64,000 nucleotides of DNA from Auriscalpium vulgare (Eukaryota > Basidiomycota > Agaricomycetes > Russulales > Auriscalpiaceae). The notes beneath the pieces were generated by a model, which was not told the DNA's origin, did not search any database, and saw only the letters and a program-made list of their open reading frames with translations. Both the position numbers and the translations under genes were made by a program. Below, piece after piece: positions 1-12,600 of this stretch. The stretch is taken from positions 186,001 through 250,000 of the forward strand of contig JAHBBC010000015.1 of NCBI GenBank assembly GCA_019915015.1, in the 5' to 3' direction. Every line of letters starts with the position of its first letter. Position 1 is the stretch's first letter.

Positions 1-1601
1 AGTATGAGTACTCGAAGCCGAGAAGAGAAATACCATACGCACGCCCACGAACAGCGCCCGCCTCATGCAGGGCAAACATCTTCGTGGCGAAGGACCGACA
101 CTTGTCGAGGATGTCGTCCACGCCGGCCAAGGCATGCGCTGGTGGCGGTCGCCTGGGTGTGCTGCAAATGAGATGTCTGAGAACAATTTGCTATGTAGAC
201 ATGCAGCGAACGCACAGGGATACAGGTGGGCTTGGAAGGCCATTCCCGCGTTGTGCATTTCCATCAGGGTCAGCCTTGAGTTCCATTCTGCCAACAATAA
301 TTAGTAGGCAGTGATACCCATAGCGAAAAAGAGGAGCATACCGTATAAGATCCCAATCATTCACGCCGTCAACCCCTCCGATGATCACGACCTGTCCCTC
401 GCCTAGCGCCTCAACTCCTACAATGCGCACGCCTCCCTTCTGCATCTCCTTCCTCACCTTCTCCCATTCATCCCGCTTCGCGGCTTCCGCTGGATTCAAA
501 AGCTTTGCCACTGGTTCGAGCGCGTCCGGACTTACATCTGACGGGTCTATTGGCGGAGGGAGTCGTGTAATCACGCCAACAAAATTGTCATGCGCGGAGA
601 TCTGGCGAAGGGTGTACGCTGATATGTACACAATGGACGAAAGATCTGAAGGTGCAGGGAGGGCGTGCGGAAGAACTGATGCGGGGAGGAAACGCAGCAA
701 TAGGACTGGCGGAGGAGCAGAAGCCGGGGGAGCAGGAGGTGACGCAAATGTAGAAGCCGACGTGGTCGTTGGAGACTGTGCCCTTGACCGTTTGGTAGCA
801 GGTCGTCGGGATTTTGGCGCGATGGAGACCTCAGTGTCGGTAGTGAGGAGGAGGGCGGACGCGTCGGAGGGATCCAGAGACACTGAAATCAAGTCGGAAA
901 AGGCTTTCGTAAAGCGACAGAACACGTACAAACTCGCAAGCGTATTCTGGTCCTCCCCATGACCCATACATCGATTTCCTGGTTCACGGCAGCAACCCGC
1001 ACCTGGGACAGCAGCGTTCGTTCGACATGATCTGCGTGGAGTTCCTGCGGTGTGAAATGTCATTGTACTAAGACAAAGAAGTGAACAGAGACGACGCACA
1101 AGGATTTCCCAATCGTCAGGCGTCAGCGGCTCTGTCGCGACTGACTTGGCGGTATGTAGATTGTGTAGTAAACCAATCTCGACCTGTGACCATAGTATGT
1201 TATGTTCAATATAGCACAAGCAAGGGCGCTGTGAAGACGCACGATATCTCCCAGCACCAGTCCCAACGCTTGCGCGTATTGGGGATCTATCTCGATCGTC
1301 TCGAGTGCACTATCCACGCCGCCCGCACTAGAGCCGCCGCTGAAGTGTGCTATGGATGAGGCGGAGACCATGCCTGTCCATCCTACATAAACCTCATTCT
1401 TAGCCATGGAGAGTGTAGCGATGGTGAGCACGATGGCAACATGCTGTGGTCTCTGCGAAGGGAGACTGAGTGAGTGTATTGTGCAGACAAGAGCCATCCA
1501 CGCACTATGTTGCGCTCAACGAGGGGCCCGTAGATGGATACGGGGAGGTTGACGAGTGACGAGCGAAGCGAAACATAGTGCACGCGTGCGCGGCGCGGCA
1601 T
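1..1601 (-). CDS. PEX1: Peroxin-1 (AAA ATPase), N-terminal part, runs off the left edge
   Basis: PEX1 works with PEX6 as the AAA-type motor that pulls ubiquitinated PEX5 receptor out of the peroxisomal membrane. The start MPRRARVHYVSLRSSLVNLP (ATG read at 1601-1599) matches the family's N-terminus. It is followed in spliced exons by VYVGWTGM, a stretch ending in IEIDPQYAQALGL, and EPLTPDDWEIL near 1120. Together these are the double-psi barrel and PEX-2N domain. A basic/proline-rich linker follows, then a segment with GVRIVGVEALGEGQVVIIGG near 380-440. At the left edge LAGVDDILDKC leads toward the ATPase modules, which lie outside the window. At least four introns are needed. The plus-strand open frame over 381-962 is its antisense shadow. 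The family is clear; exact splice sites are not. Confidence 0.85.
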
Positions 1602-1773
1602 TGTGGTTGTACGGGGAAAAGAGGCGGCGGACGCGTGGCAGTCGCGTCCGCCGCGATCACGCGCATTTGCTTGCAACTCATGTGATTTACTCGCTGCCGG
1701 TGCTGATTTCATAGGAGCATGGACTCATGTATTTTATGGCGGCGCCGGCATGTGCATGGAAGGGTATTACAAT

Positions 1774-2378
1774 CTAGTACACATAGCCCAGAATCTTGCC
1801 TCCCACATTTTTGCGACGCGCCTCCTCGTGGTCCAGAATCCCAGACGACGTCGTCTAGCGCATCGAATGAGCACAGGGACATCGATGCTACACTTCTCCA
1901 CTCACCAGGATGATCTTGCCAAACGAACGCGCCGGCAGCAACAAATTCACCCACGACTCGATCTGCGTCACCTGGACGTTGAACCGTGGCGAGATGACAC
2001 CCGTCTTGTTCAACCGTCCGTTGAGTTGCACGACGATCTTGCCGGACCGGTGGTCGTCGATGATGTCGAACTCCCCGATGTAGCCTAGAGCAGGCTGTAT
2101 CAGCGATATATAGCAAAGTAAGCGATACGAGACGGACCGTGGCGCTGCATCACGCTCAAGAACTTCACGACGACCTTCGAGGACGGGCGAACGAGCACCT
2201 GGCGCTTTCCACGACGCTCGGCATTGACGATATTATTCTGTAGTCAAACCAAGAGTCAGCTTCATTGCAGCAATGGCACGCGAGGTTGACTTGCCAAGCA
2301 GTCATTCTGAATGCAGAGTTAGCACGGGCACAAATTCACGAACAAAACGGCACGCACGAGGACGGATACGCGGACCAT
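1774..2378 (-). CDS. RPS22: 40S ribosomal protein S22 (uS8)
   Basis: Small-subunit ribosomal protein of the uS8/S15a family, a core 18S rRNA binder. Spliced minus-strand exons read MVRVSVL, then a tiny exon NDCLA, then [74 protein letters not shown], and finally [19 protein letters not shown] followed by TAG at 1774-1776. Length (about 130 codons) and ending GYVY are normal for the family. The first exon is only about 20 nt, typical of basidiomycete ribosomal genes. It is head to head with RPS17, about 400 bp apart. Confidence 0.95.
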
Positions 2379-2782
2379 GGTGAATGAGAGACAATGAGGG
2401 AGCTGGGCAGGTCTAGCAAAGCGAGGAGAAGAGGCGTAAGCTCACACATTGCTCGTCTGAGTGTCGCGCTACGGAAAGCGCGAGTCAAGACGAGCGGGTC
2501 GGACGTGGGTGCCCATCGGCAAGGACGGCCTTCCGCACGCCATCGACCGTGCAGATATTCACCTTGGATGTGCTTGAGGGGCCCGAGAGCGTGCGTTACA
2601 GCGATTTCAGCGTCAGGGCGTATTCTCGAGAGCGGTTGGGGGGCGGGAATATCGGTGGCTGAAAACTGTACAGTTCTTCGGCAACTTGCGGCATCCTCAG
2701 CCCTGTCCCTCCTACCAATTGCACACGCCGCACGACGTCCAGCCCCGCCGCCTTTGCGTTATATCTCAAGACTTGAATCAAC
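2379..2782. promoter_or_regulatory. Shared divergent promoter region RPS22/RPS17
   Basis: About 400 bp separates the two divergent ribosomal-protein start codons. No gene is supportable here. The open frames overlapping it (2394-2798 plus, 2596-3042 minus) have no family resemblance and cross into RPS17 introns. The arrangement allows one bidirectional promoter for two 40S genes; I could not name a specific ribosomal-protein promoter motif. Confidence 0.5.
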
Positions 2783-3509
2783 ATGGTGCGTAAGATAGTC
2801 ACAATATTGTGGTTTACCGATCTTATAGGCGCGACGGTGTTCAGGGCCGCGTTCGCACCAAGACCACGAAGAGGGCTTCCCGTGTTCTCATTGAGAAGTA
2901 GTGAGTACATTTTTTCTGAGCGGTGCCCACGGAGGAGGGCGCCGGGTGGTGATGAAGGACTGTGGACTCGAGGGTGCGAACCGCAAGGGCAGAGGCTAAT
3001 ATGTGTGTGCTCAGCTATCCCCGCCTTACCCTGGACTTCCACACCAACAAGCGCATCATTGATGAAGTCGTGCGTATCATATCCTATTGCCGTCAGAGTC
3101 TCGTTCTAACTACGTGAAATCGAAGGCTGTCGTCCCCTCAAAACGTCTGCGCAACAAGATCTCGGGTTTCACCACCCACTTGATGAAGCGCATCCAGCGT
3201 GGTCCCGTTCGCGGCATTTCGTTCAAGCTCCAGGAGGAGGAGCGTGAGCGGAAGGACAACTACGTTCCCGAGGTGTCCGCTCTCGACACGTCCGTCTCCG
3301 GTCTTACCGTCGATCCCGACACCAAGGTGCGTCATGTCTCGGGATTGCACAGATCTGGACAGCTCATTCTTTTAATCTGTCTACAGGAACTGCTCAAGTC
3401 CCTCAACTTCGAGTCGATCAAGGTCGAAGTCGAGGTCCCCGTCATCGCCGTGCCAGAGCGTGGGCCCCGGAGGGAGCGACGGAACGTGCCGGGCGCTGGC
3501 CGTGCGTGA
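2783..3509 (+). CDS. RPS17: 40S ribosomal protein S17 (eS17)
   Basis: Small-subunit protein eS17. I place five exons: 2783-2785 (only the ATG), 2845-2900, 3015-3069, 3126-3326 and 3387-3509. They join to MGRVRTKT, then [60 protein letters not shown] and [20 protein letters not shown]. The C-terminus RNVPGAGRA before TGA is lineage-specific. All introns start GT and end AG (the first is GTGCGT..TTCAG). A first coding exon consisting only of the start codon is unusual but well known in ribosomal protein genes. Confidence 0.95.
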
Positions 3510-3634
3510 GTCTGACGAGGGGTGCCACGTTATGCGCTATGTCGACCGCCATGCCATTGTCATGTACTGCGTTTCTGTCTCTATCAAAATTCACATGCAG
3601 TCAAACTGTACATCGCTGAGCAACTCCGCTGGAA

Positions 3635-4994
3635 TCATGGTATGCTATATGCGAGCCAGGTGTCGCCGACAGCGGCTTCCTGGCCAACCCAGCGTCCAAC
3701 TGCGTTCGCTACGGCCGTTTTGACTGCCCACCCCGCCATGATTATGACCGTGGTGAAGAAGGGGTGACAGTCCAGGACAACTAAAGCATGAAACGTGAGC
3801 CATTGCAAATGTTGTTCCCTTGGACACTTCGCACCTCTGAGGCCAAAGCCTGTTGCCATCCCGCCCAACACGTTCCGGACAACCCATTCGCGGTCTAACT
3901 TGTCGTCGTCCAGGGCTTCCCACATCATTTTCAGTAGCGGGCTCTCGATTGCGATAGTATGCTTGTATGTAGGCCGCGGTGATGGCGCCGGTTGCGGCTG
4001 GCCCCAGATCGACAGCAACAAGAGGAGGAAGAACTTAGTGAGAGAAGAGTACAGCAAACAGAGCGAAATATGGGAGTATCTGGAGGGAGACGAGTCGGTC
4101 AGCCTGAGTTATTTGTACTCAAGGCGGCGTATACCTGAGCTGCTGTCGGACGCCCGAAATGGGAGAATCTGAAGATGGGCGGTACCATCGACCCGCGTAG
4201 TTTAAGCCTGTAAGCACGAGGAAGGACGACAGTGTTATGCCCGCATGGAATGCAAAGGTCTCTATGGATTGCGTTTTCACTTTAGACATCTCTGATACAC
4301 TAGAGATGGAAGAACGTACCGACGAGACATCCTAACAGAACACGGAAGAATGTCTCGGTAGCCTCTGGCGTCCACGCGCTTTGCTTTGGCGCATCGGAGG
4401 TTGTTGAAGGCTCTGAAAGCAGCTCAGTAAATGGTTTCAGCACCTGACGACTGACATACGAAGCTGGGACCAGCGAATGACTGCAGGGGAGGTGAGGAGA
4501 TGTACGGCAGCGCATGGCAGAGAGCACGTACACGCATCTGCGAGGACAACACCAAGACCCACACGGAGCACTAACCACCACCGCGCCTACGCAAGCGCAT
4601 GCATCAGCATGAGCGGCCAGTGCGTTGAAATCAGTCGCGACATACCCATTCACGCGTTGCATCTGCGTCCCTAGTGTTGTCGTTACGTCCAGACGCGTTT
4701 CCGTCCTTCTTGGTCTGCCCCTCATCTACCCTTCTTGGTGGTGACCCACGGTTAAACAAGAGATGCCTATACACGGCGCGTTTGAGGAGGATGAGGTCGA
4801 GTACGACGTTTAGACCGTCGTGCTCGACGTATGGGTCCGCAAGCTCATGACAAGCGGGCTGCACCAGATCAGTCAGTCGAGCCCTTGGCGGGTAGGAGTG
4901 TACGGACACATTGCGAGAGTCGAACGTTGTGGGCGGACTGGTAAACTGTGTAGAGGTGCGGCACAGGATGAGCGCAGTTGGTACAGAGCGGCAT
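3635..4994 (-). CDS. ARV1: ARV1-like sterol/lipid homeostasis membrane protein
   Basis: ARV1 is an ER membrane protein needed for sterol and GPI-intermediate trafficking. The start MPLCTNCAHPVPHLYTVYQS (ATG at 4994) contains the conserved CxxC of the N-terminal zinc-ribbon-like ARV homology domain. The next exon has the second Cys cluster, then ELADPYVEHDGLNVVLDLIL and LKRAVYRHLLFNRG, a family signature. A charged linker, helices from about 4390 to 4180, and a hydrophobic stretch FFLLLLLSIWG near 4030 follow. It ends VVLDCHPFFTTVIIMAGWAV..WLAYSIP with TGA at 3635. At least five introns. It is divergent from PCF11, with 224 bp between starts. Confidence 0.9.
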
Positions 4995-5218
4995 GCCGTT
5001 CCGAAGCACGCGTGGGAATGTCGACAGGTGGTGATGGCCAGCCGCACTCTGCATTGTTGCTTCAACCACCACCATCTCTTGACCGTGACAGTGAGGATTG
5101 GCATTACTGCGATTTATCGTCAGTCGTAGTGCGCGACGCTCTTGATCAGACGACCCCTGCATCCTGCGACCTTCGTCTATAAGACGTTCAATTTTCATCT
5201 GGTTTGAGTCGCATCACG

Positions 5219-7589
5219 ATGTCCATGTACTCCCAGGTTCCCGCATATCATCAAACATCGTATCCCGTCCACGGCTATCCTCCCCAGCCCCCGTTCCACG
5301 CATATCCCACAACGTCGACCGTCTACCCTGTTGATCCAAGCACCTTCCGTCGCGATTACTCAGCTCGCCTTGCAGAGTTGACAGAGAATTCGCGTCCCGT
5401 TATCCAGGGTCTGTCTCTCTATGCGCAGGATTATAGTAGGTGGGCAGATGTGGCGGTCTCATGCATAGAATCTCATATCCGCCGGGTGAGTGGCATACTC
5501 TTTATTTATTATCTGTGCTGTCTGCGCTCTGGCTCGTGGGTGGTGTTCTCGGCGTGTCGCAGGCATGCCACGGCGTCGTTGTGATGGCCTGCGCCCTGCC
5601 TTTGTATCATGTTCACAGCATTGCTGACGCATTTTCCTTGCTACGTAGGTCCCACCATGGATGAAGCTGCCGGCGTTCTACCTCATCGATGCCATCTCCA
5701 AGAATGTATACGAGCCATTCGCGCCTATTTTCGGTTCCAGGGTCTCTCCACTTTTTCTCGACTCTTACAACCAGGTTGATCCATCCACCCGCACGAAGAT
5801 GGAAGAGATGCTATTGACCTGGCGGACCGGCGGTCCTAATGGCCGCCAGTTATTCGGCGCTGGTGTCCAGAGCGCCTTAGAGCGCCAAGTGTGGGGATCC
5901 GGGGCTACACCCGACGTACGTTACTCATACATTCGCCTTATTGCCAAACCTGACATCTACACAGACCTCACGACGTGATTTCATAGCTAAAGCTCAAGTG
6001 CTCAGCGAGCTGAATCTTACCCTCAATCAGACTCAGCAGAAGCTTCTCATCAACCCTTACGACACTGAGGCTCGGAACACGGTTGCGATTCTACAACAGG
6101 TGCGTAAGGACATGTATGTTTGTCGCACACATCAACTTACCCCCTTGCATCAGTTGCGATCAGTGGTAGAAGAAGGCGTCTCACAGAAACAACTCATGGA
6201 GATTCGCGCAGAACTCCATAGCCTTGCCCGCCCCCCACCTCCACCGTCTGCAGCTCCAGTCGCCCCTGCGTCATATCCATCTACTGCGACGTACCCACCT
6301 CCGACATCCTACACTCATGATCGAGGGACGCCAATGCCCCCGAGCGTATCTGCACATCAAACCATGGTCTCGCATCCAGGAACTTCGTATCCGCCAGCTC
6401 CGAAGCCTGTGGCGCCGTCATCTGAGCCATCTAAGTCGTATCCCGGATTGTCACACGCACCATCAGCGTCGGGCCCAGTTGCTGTTCCCAGCAACATCTC
6501 TAGCCTGCTCGACACGCTTGCCAAAGCAGGATGGGGCTCGTCAGGAGTAACACCCGTTAGCGTTGGAACGACTGCTCCGTCGTCTCAGGCCGAAGTCGAG
6601 GTCGATCTGGGTCGAGAAGCCGCACGGGAGTATAGGGAAGTCATCCTATCGGAGAATGTCAAGTTCACCAGCACGGATATCACGAAGTAAGCTCCCTTGT
6701 TGGGCAATGGTTTCTCTCTATGCTGACCGCCTGCATCACAGGACTAAGCCAAATATAGTCCGCCTCTTATATGACCGCTTACCGGTGCAATGCAAGCAGT
6801 GTGGTATCAGGTTCCCTGATACGACCCAGGGCAAGAAGACGATGGACAGTCATTTTGACGCGCACTTCAGGCAGAACCGTAAGGCAAGTCAGAACTTAGG
6901 ACGTGGTCACAGCCGAAGCTGGTTCGTAGGCGTGGAGGTATGTTTGATTTGACCTTGCCCGCTTTCAGCTCGAACTGAATGCGCTGCACAGGATTGGGTA
7001 CACGACATTTCTGCTAGTAGTAAAGGCAAAGAGTCTACAGACCCTTCTCGACCGCTGAATGCGAAGGTTGTGGCTGCTGCCGAGGGCGCGAAGCGCGACG
7101 CAGAGCTACGCGCGCAGTCCGTGGTTGTGCCTCCTGGTGACGAGGCAAAGCATATAGCCTGTCCGATTTGTAAGGAAACTCTCAAGTCCGAGTTCAACGA
7201 GGACGACGAGGAATGGGTCTGGAGGAATGCTGTCAAGGCCGAAGACGGACGGGTATGCCGTGTTTGTTATATCGTCCTGAACGTCTACTAACGTATGGTT
7301 CTTTACTTAGATATTCCATGCGACGTGCCATGCGGACGCGCTCAGCTCCCTGTCGACCTCGACTGCTCTCGTTGCACGGCTACGGCAAGGACTCGCTGAT
7401 GGCAGTCGCTCCGGCACTCCTGATGCCCTATCATCTCGTGTCACCCCTCCACGGACAATGGTGAAGTCGAAGTCTCCGTCGCCCGCCTCCAATTTAGGAA
7501 AGCGTAAGGTATACCCCAATCTCGCAGCGGTGAAGGTGGAAGATGGCACCCCGCCATCGAAGAAGTTGATGTTGTCTGCGACAGCATGA
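5219..7589 (+). CDS. PCF11: PCF11-like pre-mRNA cleavage/polyadenylation factor
   Basis: Cleavage factor IA subunit that reads the RNA polymerase II CTD and couples 3' processing with termination. The first ATG is 5219 (MSMYSQVPAYH, Tyr/Pro-rich). The CTD-interacting domain runs from FRRDYSARLAELTENSRPVI across a 5'-GT intron to MKLPAFYLIDAISKNVYEPF and SPLFLDSYNQVDPSTRTKME. A Pro/Ser-rich middle (6230-6540) follows. The C-terminal zinc-finger region includes RLPVQCKQCGIRFPDT with HFDAHFRQN, then HIACPICKETLKSEFNEDDE. It ends PSKKLMLSATA with TGA at 7587-7589. Several short introns. Domain order and motifs match the family. Confidence 0.92.
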
Positions 7590-7851
7590 GTGCTCTGGAT
7601 TTGGAATTCTACATCAGTACCAGTCTCCACATCTGTGCTTCAGAATCAAATTATCTTTCATCTGTATTAGCGTATACGCTTTCTGTACAGCGATTTTGAA
7701 AACGAGGCCCGACACTTCGACCCCCACTCTCCGTTGAGAACCTACTCCAAGTGTTCTTTTGGACGCGCTACACCTGGAAGTGAGCAATTCTCACCGGCAC
7801 CCCTGCTGTCCCAGTGCGTGGAACCAGCATTCTGTCAAGAGCATCTATTTC

Positions 7852-9413
7852 TCAGTCATAGCCATTCTTTCCCGGCACGACAGCAAATGCCGGCCCGCCC
7901 TTGCCAAACATCTTCCTCACATCGTTCACCAGCTCGTCCGGGCGTTCATGCGAAGCAAAGTGCCCGCCACTCTCGTGTACTGTTTCGAAGACCACCCGGC
8001 CTATCGTATACATCCAACTGCCAGATAGTATGGTTAAGCAGAATGAATAGCAGAATGAAGATGGATAGGAACGCACTATCGTGGCGTGACGAAGAGATCG
8101 CGCGGGAACCAGGACACACCCATAGGCACGGTGCCCAGAGTGGGCTGGAGAGGCTTGTACGCGTAGCGGCTTTCATCAACCTCTTTGTAGATACGGAGCG
8201 ACGCCGTCGGCCCCGCGCGCGAGAACCAGTACAGAGATACCCACGTCAGCACTGTCGATTGCCACCACCAGATCGAGTAAGTTATGAACCCCTTCTCTCT
8301 AAGGACCGACGCACCCTCGTCGTCCGTCCAGGGATAATTGTCCGACCATGTTACCATCTTCTCATATATCCAGGCGAGCAGGCCAACGGGTGAGTCCGCC
8401 AGCGCGTAGCCCAGTGTCTGGGGATAGGTGCCTTGCTGGTAAGAGTACCAGCAGCCCACCTCGCGGAACCAACGCGTGCGGGCAAGGCCATCGTGTTCCC
8501 AAGCCTTGTACGGCGTGATCAAGTGCATTAGCCAGTACCATGGATGGTCCTTGAGACGTGGAACGCGCGACCTGGAAAGAACAACATTTGGGGATTGACT
8601 CATGTAGGTCGGGCCAAAGTAGCTCACGATGGGAAGTTTGTATGCCACGCTTTGACGTGCTTGCCACCATAGTACCCGGCAATTTCGCGCGTGAGCTAGG
8701 CGACACCCAGAATCAGCTTCCCCGGTGCAATGCAGAGAGGTAGCGGCGCACAGTGAAGCCCCAGTCGCCACCTTGCGTTACGTATTCACCGTATCCCAGC
8801 GCTAGCATGAGCTTGTTTGCGGTCTGCGCAAGCCAGTCAGAATATAAGAGTTTCCTTGCAGGTGTGCGTGATCTGACCTCTGCGTACTGCTTGCCTGCAA
8901 ACCCCTTGAAACTGGGTCCCTCAGAGAAGGTGAAGCCCGGGAGGGACATAGCGACGACATGAAAGCTCGGATGGTCGTCTGACTCCGCCGTCAACAGCGG
9001 CAATATCTTCGCAACCTCCAAGAAGTTCCCAGGCCCTGCACGCGGCCAGGTTCAGCAATACTTCTTAACCGTCTTCACGAAGCTCGCCACTTACATCCAT
9101 GCAGGAACAGCAGCGGCACTGCGTTCTTACTCGCGCTGCGAGAATGCACATAATGTATGTTTAGCGTGCCGAACCCGTCCACGTCGATATCACGCGTGAA
9201 CATGGGCAAGAGGTTCATCTCGGCCTCCGCGGCACGCCAATCGTACCCGTCGCGCCAGCGCTTGACGAGGCGCTGGATGTTCGCGAGCGGCGCGCCGTAG
9301 TCCCACCCCGAGTCGGGGAGCTCATCTGGGAAACGGGTGAGCTCGAGGCGCTTGCGCAGGTTGTCGAGGTCGGCGTCGGGGATGAAGACCTTGAAAGGCT
9401 GTTCAGACGACAT
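7852..9413 (-). CDS. Epoxide hydrolase (alpha/beta fold, EHN domain)
   Basis: Hydrolyses epoxides to diols. ATG at 9413 begins MSSEQPFKVFIPDADLDNLR, the epoxide-hydrolase N-terminal (EHN) domain, with the typical W-D-Y-G and R-W-R-D-G-Y-D-W motifs. The oxyanion motif HGWPGN is restored across an intron near 9095/9040. The nucleophile Asp lies in TQGGDWG near 8760. The acid region reads KMVTWSDNYPWTDDE and the catalytic His lies in ESGGHFASHERPDEL near 7940. All catalytic parts are visible. The end is GGPAFAVVPGKNGYD with TGA at 7852. It resembles the microsomal-type fungal paralogues used in detoxification. It converges on PCF11, leaving 262 bp with no other feature. Confidence 0.92.
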
Positions 9414-9624
9414 TGACGGGGTCAGATCACTGCGTTGAGCGGGGAAGAAGTCTGAGAAAACGGGGTTCGTTGCTGCCCGCACTTTATAATCGGCATTCGG
9501 TCCCGTTCATTCTGACGTCACGGCCTCGTGTGACGGCATGCAAACTTTATTAGCTGCTGTGTACGCACTAAGATAGCGAGTATGAGTGGTACGGGGCAAA
9601 TAGGGACGTACAATTATATCGCGT

Positions 9625-12600
9625 TCACTTATCCCGCAACGACTCTAAGAATCCTATGACATCCCTCGCCACACCCTCACTTGCCCCGTCCCTCACCGCC
9701 CTCTCGTCCATGTGACGCTCCTCCTCCCTCTCCGTTTCTTCCTCGTCTTCGTCTTCGCGATCCTTCCTACCCGCTCCCTCCCCTCGCGCCACACGCACCA
9801 TAAACTCCGCATACACGCCCACAAATTCGCGCGCATTGCTCAGAAGCCCGTCCAGCTTCGCGCGGCGTGTCACGCCGGGCAGCGCGTCGAGCACCGCGCG
9901 CGTGTTGGGTGCGCTCCCGCGCATGAGCAGCCCAAAGAGGATCGCAAGGTGCCCGCGCACGATCGTGGCGGCGGCTTCGTCGTGGTCGGCGTCGGATTTG
10001 CGGTAATGCAGGTAGATGCCGCCGAGCGCATCGAGGGCGTTAATGCGTGACGTGCAGCGGCATGTGCGGAAGCAGGAGCGGGAGCCGGGGCAGGACGGGC
10101 TAAGGCGTGTTGCGCGACAAAGGTCTTTGGCATCGTCATCCACTTGAACCAGGTTGGTGAGGAGGCCCAATGCGAGGCACAACCTGTCGAATGCCTTCGC
10201 TCGCTGGTCAGTGTCGTCGTCGATGATGCCTTCGCCTGCCAAATCAAGCACGGGCTTCTTCTCGTTCACTTCCATAACAGCAGATTGAGACTGACGTTGA
10301 GCGACAGTAAGCAGCGACATCAAGACTGGCAGAGTGAGCTCGCGGCGCAGGAGATGTCGGCACCAGACAGTATTCTCGTGCGAAAGGTTGATCAAGACGC
10401 GAAGCGTGGATTCGAGACACTTATCCGCTATAACAAAGCAATCAATATACGTGCCCTCACATGCACACACTGACAGGAACGCGCACCCATAGAAAAAAGG
10501 TCATCATCTGCGCTTCCACGCAGCATCGCATTGCACGCTACACATAGCGACATGAGCCCGTCCATCAGTTCCTCTTGTTTCTCCCCGTTGACGACATCAT
10601 CGCACAGGGAAGGCCGCTCGTCGCTTTCGGCCCATCGTCCGAGCAAAAAGGCGTCCAAAATGACAAGGCACGCCTCGATGTGTGCGAGCTCGGGTGCTTC
10701 CTGTGCGAATCCAGGGGGGGCAGGGTCAGGGATGAGGGGAAGACCGGCGTCGTACGCGACGAGACGAGATGGCACAAGCGAGAGCTCCGCGGTGAGCGAC
10801 TCGTGCAAAGTCACGAAGGCGGAGGGCTGGTGAAGAGACGGAGGAACTTTGGCAAGAGCCTGGGTGAGCAGTTGGCGCAGAGCTGGGCAGGCGTCCGTCG
10901 GCGCGAGGCCCGATTTATTGACAATGATCGAAACCAGACTTCTCAGCTGGTCATACCGTTAGAAATGGAATCCCAAGACAATGCAGGCCCTCACCATGAT
11001 CTTCTCCGCCTTAGAAATGCCCGCTTTCTTCAACTCAAAGTCGCCCAACCCGCTCTGGACCAGCTGCAGCGCGTCCTTCGCCCGCTCCACCGACGGTAGC
11101 ACACGCCACAGCGTGGGCACGAAGTCAGGCAGCTGCACAAGCTCGAGTAGGTCCTGAGGGCTTTCCGCGGCGCACGCAGCAAACAGCACGAGGATAGCGT
11201 CAAGGATTTTGTCGCCGTCGCCTGCTCCTGCACCGCGCAAGACGTCCCACGCGCGCGTGAGGAAGTCCGTCGCCTTAGCGCGCCGCGCGAAGTCGACATC
11301 GCAGAGCTTCGTGACAATTTCGAGGGCACTGAAAGAGTTGTGAGCTTCGGAGTACGCGAGAAGAGAGGGATGTACTGACCTGCTACGCCGGACGCCGATG
11401 CTCGCACCTTGATCCATCCCCTCAAAGAGGTACCCAACCTCATCCATGAACCGCCGACTCTCGCCTTTACTCCGCAGCTCTGTGATGCTCTTCAGATCGT
11501 TCATCATTCCCGGTGCGAGCACGACCTTGCTTGCCCGCTCTTTGCCCTTACTCTTACGCCCTGAATGCTCGGGCGAAGAGTCAGACCCATACGGGGATAC
11601 CGGGCGCGGGTCGTCCTCCGAGTTGTCCACACCCCATCGCGTGCGCAGGTCCGTATACGACTCGCGCACCTCCAGCCCAAGGTCGTCGTCGGCAAGGCCA
11701 CCAGGGAGGCCTGAGGTACCAGATGGCAACGGGACGAGAAAAGAGCGCGACTTGCCTGCGTAGGTGCGAATGGACGGCTGTGGCGCGACAAGGGTGGAAG
11801 GGCCGGGGCGTGGGCCCTGGTCTTCTGAAGTCATCGAGGACATGGCAGACGCGGTGGAAGAGCTGGTCAGGTCGATGAAGGTGTCTGTACGTGATCCCAC
11901 GCGCTTCGGGGAGGAGGTGGATGAGATGGAGATGACAGAGGCGGAGCTTCCACTGCCGCTCGCGCCGTCCGGTGTAGGCTCTGTGCGCGTACGAGCCAGC
12001 ATGCGCTTGGCTACGGCCTTGGGTTTCGGTTTGGCAGACATGGACGACTCCGATGTAGAAGGCAGAAAGTCGAAGAGCCCGGACAGGTCTTTTGCGGGAA
12101 GACCTTTGCGTGTTGGCGTCTTTGGGCTGGGTGGGTCGACGGGAAAGGTGGCGTTGCGTTTGAGAGGCGTTGAGAGGACAGGTGTGAGTGGGGAGGATGC
12201 GTCTATGGGCAGAGAGGCAGAGGCTTTAACAGGAGTACGGGAGAGATAGGTCACGCTGGCCCGAGAGGGTGTGGCCGGCGCAGGGGATAATTTGCGGTGA
12301 ATAGGAGGCGTGTGCCCTCGTGCTATTGCATCTGGATGGACAGTTGCGGCAGCGTCTGGAGGCTTGGGCTTGTAAGCTTTGCTCGGAAGGGGACGATGTT
12401 GAACTGGACGCTCGTCATCTGGACTATCAATTTTCGCCAGTCCTACGGATGAAAAAATGCGAAGCTACCTTCGGACAATTTGCTTGTGCTGGCCTTCGCG
12501 GAGGATGCTACACAGTCTGGTCGTTAGATCCCATACGAAAGCCATTAGGGTGACTACGCACCTCCAGGCAGGGTTGTCTGCTTCCGAGACCCCTGCGAGC

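Noticed and set aside
381..962. 193-codon plus-strand frame
   Set aside because: Antisense to PEX1, whose conserved N-terminal motifs lie on the minus strand.
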